Assembly: GCA_016617855.1 (NCBI GenBank)
Contig: JAECUM010001118.1
Span: 23,975 to 87,974, forward strand
Reading direction: 5' to 3'
Source: Megalonaias nervosa
Taxonomy: Eukaryota > Mollusca > Bivalvia > Unionida > Unionidae
DNA: 64,000 nt
The translations under genes were made by a program, and so were the position numbers. Positions 60,095 to 64,000 of this stretch are shown here, one piece after another (the first letter of the stretch is position 1; every line of letters begins with the position of its first letter). The notes under the pieces were generated by a model. It saw nothing but the letters and a program-made list of their open reading frames with translations, was not told the origin of the DNA and searched no databases.

Positions 60095-61738
60095 CTGAAT
60101 ATAAATAAAGGTCATGTTATTCCCTTTATTGCTAAAATTGCATGTTCCATTAGGCATGTAAAAAACTGATGATTTGAACTGCACCTGGTAAACTTGGTTA
60201 TGCTGAAAGACAGAGCAAATTGAGAAAATGGGAGAGGTTGCTGCCGTTATTAAACTAAGCTGACAGCTGCAAATAAATTTTTAAAAATGGTCTGAACTTG
60301 GCATAAAACCTTAGACATGAAATCATTTGTGAGCACCTTTATTTAGTTGCACAAACTGTTAACCACAAGACATGCACAAAAAGTAGACAAGAAAACAAAT
60401 TAGCCTTGTCTCCTTTATCAAAAAAATACTTCTATACTAGCCCATAACTAGAAAAAATTTCTTAAATTAAAGCTGTATATAAACCGTACTTGTTTATCCA
60501 ACAGTTTTCCGATGTTTTTAGTGGCAGCAACAGGTGTCAGATATACTAGTGTAGAAAGTATTAGAATGACTAAAGTACACATTTTCGATCAGCTTATACA
60601 TAGCTAAAATACTTTCCTATAAACGTTTGGCTCAGATTTCATCATGTTTGTGATTGAGAGAACGATATTTGCTTGTGAAGATCGTATTTAGCCAATGATA
60701 AGCCTATGCTTCTCCATTTTCCATAGTATTTATAAATACAGTGCATTTACTTGGACATCTTTGTTTGACATTAAGACCACCCCTTACAGTTTCACAAAAC
60801 TGATTATCATGTGAGAAATACTGTACTAGATGCCCAATTGTGATCTATGTAGACCCAGTTTTGTTGTTACATAACTGGCAAGCAGATCAGGGTCTATACA
60901 GTTTATTCTAGTTGTGATTTCAAGTGAAGAGAATCGATGTATACACTCCAGTTACATTAGATTTATACAAAAACTAATTAATGTGTATTTCAAATGTTGC
61001 CAATAATGACTTCTAAAGACACCAATGAAGATAACAAATGTTTTTAATACCAGATCCTGTGTCAGTATCATTTAGTCTTGCAAATTTTCATATTTAAAGC
61101 TTGTACTGAAGTATAAACTGTAAAGTCTGAGTTCCAAGTCAAAACAAGGTTAATAAATGTTAGACTTGAATTCTGTAAATTTCCTAAGTGACAGACCTCT
61201 TCCAGCATAGTTCAACATAAATGTATGGATAAATATTTTTTTCTTCAAAAAACCCTGAAGCACTGTTACTTACTGTAAGTCAATTTTTCAGTAACATGAA
61301 TTCCATCAAAACAAACTAGGAAGGATATTTTGTATTTGTTATTGTGCTTTAAGATGAATAACCAACAATACGGCTTTCTGGTCTTGGATCAGAGTAGCTA
61401 TATAGTTCAGAAAGTCATATTATCAAACTTGTAGGTAGCTGAAAGATCAGTCTGTAATCTGCAAAATAACTGAAGTGAAGAAAAAAAATGTTAAAGTCGT
61501 TCTTCGAAAAACCTGAGCTTTTTGACCATGGCTTAGTCTGATTAACTTAATTTAAATTATTTTTTTTAAACATACCTGTATGCATAAACTTTGTACAGCT
61601 AATATTAGCTGAAGATGGTAATTGCAACACTAATGCTTCACTAAGTAACTATTTGCAATATTTTGCGCCCAACAGGGGTGTTTGAATAATGTCTGCAACT
61701 CACTTTTTCTGCAACTGGATTGCAAAGGGATCAATACT
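60095..61738. other. Intron sequence with a MITE fragment
   Basis: At 60,820-60,945 'tgtagacccagttttgttgt' and 'gcagatcagggtctatacag' are a decayed MITE. No CLASP linker exon could be recognised. Confidence 0.4.
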
Positions 61739-61950
61739 GCATATATTAACCTATAAGTCAAGTCCAAATGCAGATAACAGTCTCTGATCTGCCATCTCAA
61801 AATACACAGGTGGATCAGGGCCTGTGTTGCCTGTTCGACTGATTACTCCTAACAAACTTCACAGATTTGGGTCCTTCATCACATTATGCAATTATCTGGG
61901 TCTCTGCAGTTTACATCTGGACTCGACTTGTAAGCTAGCATATGTGGTAT
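61739..61950. mobile_element. Palindromic MITE, copy 7
   Basis: Left end 'ttaacctataagtcaagtcc', right end 'gactcgacttgtaagctagc', with middle 'ctgattactcctaacaaact'. Confidence 0.87.
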
Positions 61951-62091
61951 ATGTGCACAATGTGGGCTCAGTTTCTTTATTGCTATGTTAAAAAAATATG
62001 GAAGGGGTATATCATGTTAATTTACCTTTGTCAAACTTCCTAGCTTTCCATCCATCTAGCTTTTAAACCTAGGTTAAATTCTTTACTTTAG

Positions 62092-62330
62092 AGACCTTGG
62101 ATGACCAAGAGGCCTAAGGTGCTCACCTTTACAGATCACTGACATCTCACCTGTCCACATGGGTTTGAGTCTCGGCTCAAACCAACCTGGGTATGTGTGA
62201 AAGTTTGGCAGTAGCTTCTCATGATTTGGTGATTCTTCCTTGGTTCTTCCTCCACCAAATATACTGGCCGACATGTGTATCATATCCTGTGCTGAAAAAT
62301 GGCATGAATCCCATAAAAAGCCAACAAAAT
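62092..62330 (+). mobile_element. tRNA-derived SINE, family C
   Basis: A box 'tgaccaagaggcctaaggtg', B box 'gggtttgagtctc', 'ttcctccaccaaatatactg', end 'ggcatgaatcccataaaaag'. It is directly followed by a P1 5' module. Confidence 0.88.
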
Positions 62331-62480
62331 AGTCCCTCAAAGAGACTGATGCTCTACTACTGTAAGGAACTTGCAGGAATTCAAGATAAGACCATTCTTC
62401 CTTTAAACTGTTGAGTGTTGAAATCATCACCAATATTTTTCACCTATAACAATATTTTCAAATTAACTGCTACAGTTCAC
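62331..62480 (+). repeat. Family P1, 5' module only
   Basis: 'agtccctcaaagagactgat', 'cttcctttaaactgttgagt' and 'gttgaaatcatcaccaatat' match the first part of the 32.9 and 51.9 kb copies. Confidence 0.8.
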
Positions 62481-62919
62481 ATATTCGGAACTTTCCTGTG
62501 GACACACCAAGGCATAATGGAATACATGTATATTCCACAAATACCCCATATATGAGTAGAAGAGAACAAACACATCACAAGTACAAGATTCAACCTTGCA
62601 TAAACTACATTGTAACTGTTGCTTTCTTTCATAAAAATTGAACTTAATTTTGACCCCACTGGCACCTGACTGCATTTGAAAGATATTTAGTTCGTAATTC
62701 TGGGTATCGAAAGCCAATGAAGTAGTCTGATAGCTAACTTCAGTATCCGTCAGTGCAAACAAAATATTTGTTCTGGTTTCCTGCTGTAAACCTATTAGAG
62801 TTAGTCAGTCAAACTGAAAGTTTATTCTCTTAAAATTTTCTCCACACTCACTGATCGAGAATCCAGGTTAATGGATCTTAATGCCAAATGCACTTGCTCC
62901 CTCTGCCAACAGCTTACAG

Positions 62920-63045
62920 TATTCCTCAGCCTGTTGTAATAGTTCATGGGATTTCACAGCCTATTGTAATAGTTCAATGGGATTTCACAGCCTATTGTAA
63001 TAGTTAAATGGGATTTCACAGCCTGTTGCAATAGTTTCACATGGC
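62920..63045. repeat. 31-bp tandem repeat, about 4 copies
   Basis: Unit 'cacagcctattgtaatagtt' + 'caatgggattt'. Confidence 0.93.
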
Positions 63046-63440
63046 TGATACAGACTTTTTATTAAATAATTTGTTTCTCTGTGATTGTACTAGCTGAAAA
63101 AAGTTAAGCTGATTGTAAATGGCACACAGCATGCCAAGTAGTCATTATTTATTCAGATCAGATTGTCTAGTCTATGTCTGGTAGGCACTCAAGAAACACT
63201 GCAATGAATGAAAAAGCACCTTAAGTTCTTAAAAACAGTGTTAAAAAGAAATGATGAATGAAACCAAATCTGGACTAGAAAATAACTTTTCCTAATATGG
63301 AAGTCAAAAAATATAAAAGTCAGTTGGTAATAAACTCAAAGATTAAAATACTGGAAGAAAAAAACCCCAGCAAATTTTGTTTTAAAATTGAATCAAATAA
63401 AGGATCCCCTACACACAAGGTAAAAACTGCCAAAAAAACA
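63046..63440. other. Intron sequence, nothing recognised
   Basis: No exon or named repeat was recognised. Confidence 0.4.
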
Positions 63441-63655
63441 ATATGTACTTGCTTATAAGTCGAGTCCCGCTACAAACTGCACAGACCCAGATCTGCCATA
63501 GCATATGTGCTGGCAGATCTGGATCTATGCAGTTTGTAAGGAGTGATCAGTAGAACAAATAACATAGATCCTGGTCTGTAGGCACAATAGGATAAGGTAG
63601 ATCAGGACCTTTGTCATTTGCAGTTTAACTTGACTTAAAAGCAAGTATATGGTAC
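63441..63655. mobile_element. Palindromic MITE, copy 8, well preserved
   Basis: Left end 'tacttgcttataagtcgagt', right end 'acttgacttaaaagcaagta'. Left hairpin 'cagacccagatctgccatag' / 'tgctggcagatctggatct' and a second hairpin to its right. Confidence 0.92.
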
Positions 63656-64000
63656 ATTATATATTCATCAAGTAAAGGACATAACACACTTAAACCAAGT
63701 CATAAACATGTCAGAACTTGGCCTAATCTGCATCTGCTGGTACACCCCCCCCCCCAATGTTACAAGATACAGTTAGACCTCAAGACTAGATGTAACAAAA
63801 AGTACTTTTAAAATTCTGTGACAATGTAGAGTAGTACAACAGGTCTAACATTTTATACTAAAACCTTTGTTGCTCCAGGCACTAAAACTACAATTCAGCA
63901 GCTATAATGCAATAACCCCTCAAATAGGGTTCTAATAATTTTATCAACCTGAATAAACCTGGCAAAAGAATACAAATAACCAATCTCTAAAAATGGGCAA
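63656..64000. other. Intron sequence with a C9 tract
   Basis: A run of nine C lies near 63,746-63,754. Nothing else was recognised. Confidence 0.4.

Noticed and set aside
61571..61640. Possible 33-nt CLASP exon (acceptor CTTCAG, donor CAG|GTATGT)
   Set aside because: The splice-like sites are present, but the peptide has no similarity to a CLASP linker and phase with neighbours cannot be tested.
62030..62085. Possible exon ending AAAG|GTAAAT
   Set aside because: The acceptor is poor and the short peptide is not recognisable.

Overview
The window is intron-dominated eukaryotic DNA. It carries the middle part of one protein-coding gene on the minus strand, a CLASP orthologue (cytoplasmic linker-associated protein; a microtubule plus-end rescue factor with TOG domains). 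Sixteen short exons (21 to 207 nt, 1,643 nt in total, about 548 codons) spread over about 52.5 kb. All have GT-AG borders, and the reading phase carries over exactly from each exon to the next. They encode, in order, the end of the TOG1-TOG2 linker, the whole TOG2 HEAT-repeat domain, and the long Ser/Arg-rich linker with the EB1-binding [ST]xIP motif. The linker stops just before TOG3. TOG1 and the start codon lie beyond the right edge (above 60,094), and TOG3 and the C-terminal domain lie beyond the left edge (below 7,566). No second host gene was found on either strand.

The rest is introns loaded with repeats: several tRNA-derived SINE families, palindromic MITEs, a TIR element with a nested SINE, degenerate arrays built around phrases like 'gaccttgacc' and 'cattttcatttaggacc', many 25 to 46 bp minisatellites, and a decayed DIRS-type tyrosine-recombinase retrotransposon (about 42.74 to 47.12 kb). 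TTAGGG repeats, this repeat mix and the invertebrate-like CLASP suggest a lophotrochozoan, most likely a marine mollusc such as a bivalve. That is inference; the species cannot be read from the window.

Layout from left to right. 1-7.5 kb: intron with a 31-bp minisatellite, MITE, SINEs and a degenerate periodic repeat. 7.5-19 kb: exons 16 to 13 with 40-bp and 38-bp minisatellites, and a 20-N assembly gap whose left flank is repeated after it. 19-28.5 kb: a large intron of periodic repeats and SINEs. 28.5-42.2 kb: exons 12 to 7. 42.7-47.1 kb: the DIRS element. 48-60.1 kb: exons 6 to 1, including a candidate 21-nt microexon inside TOG2. 60.1-64 kb: intron with MITEs and a SINE. Exon numbers run in transcription order within this window only.

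The most notable observations are the 21-nt microexon that would add seven residues inside TOG2, the DIRS element that still shows the inverted termini and internal complementary region of its class, the duplicated flank around the gap, and the two-hairpin MITE family present about ten times.
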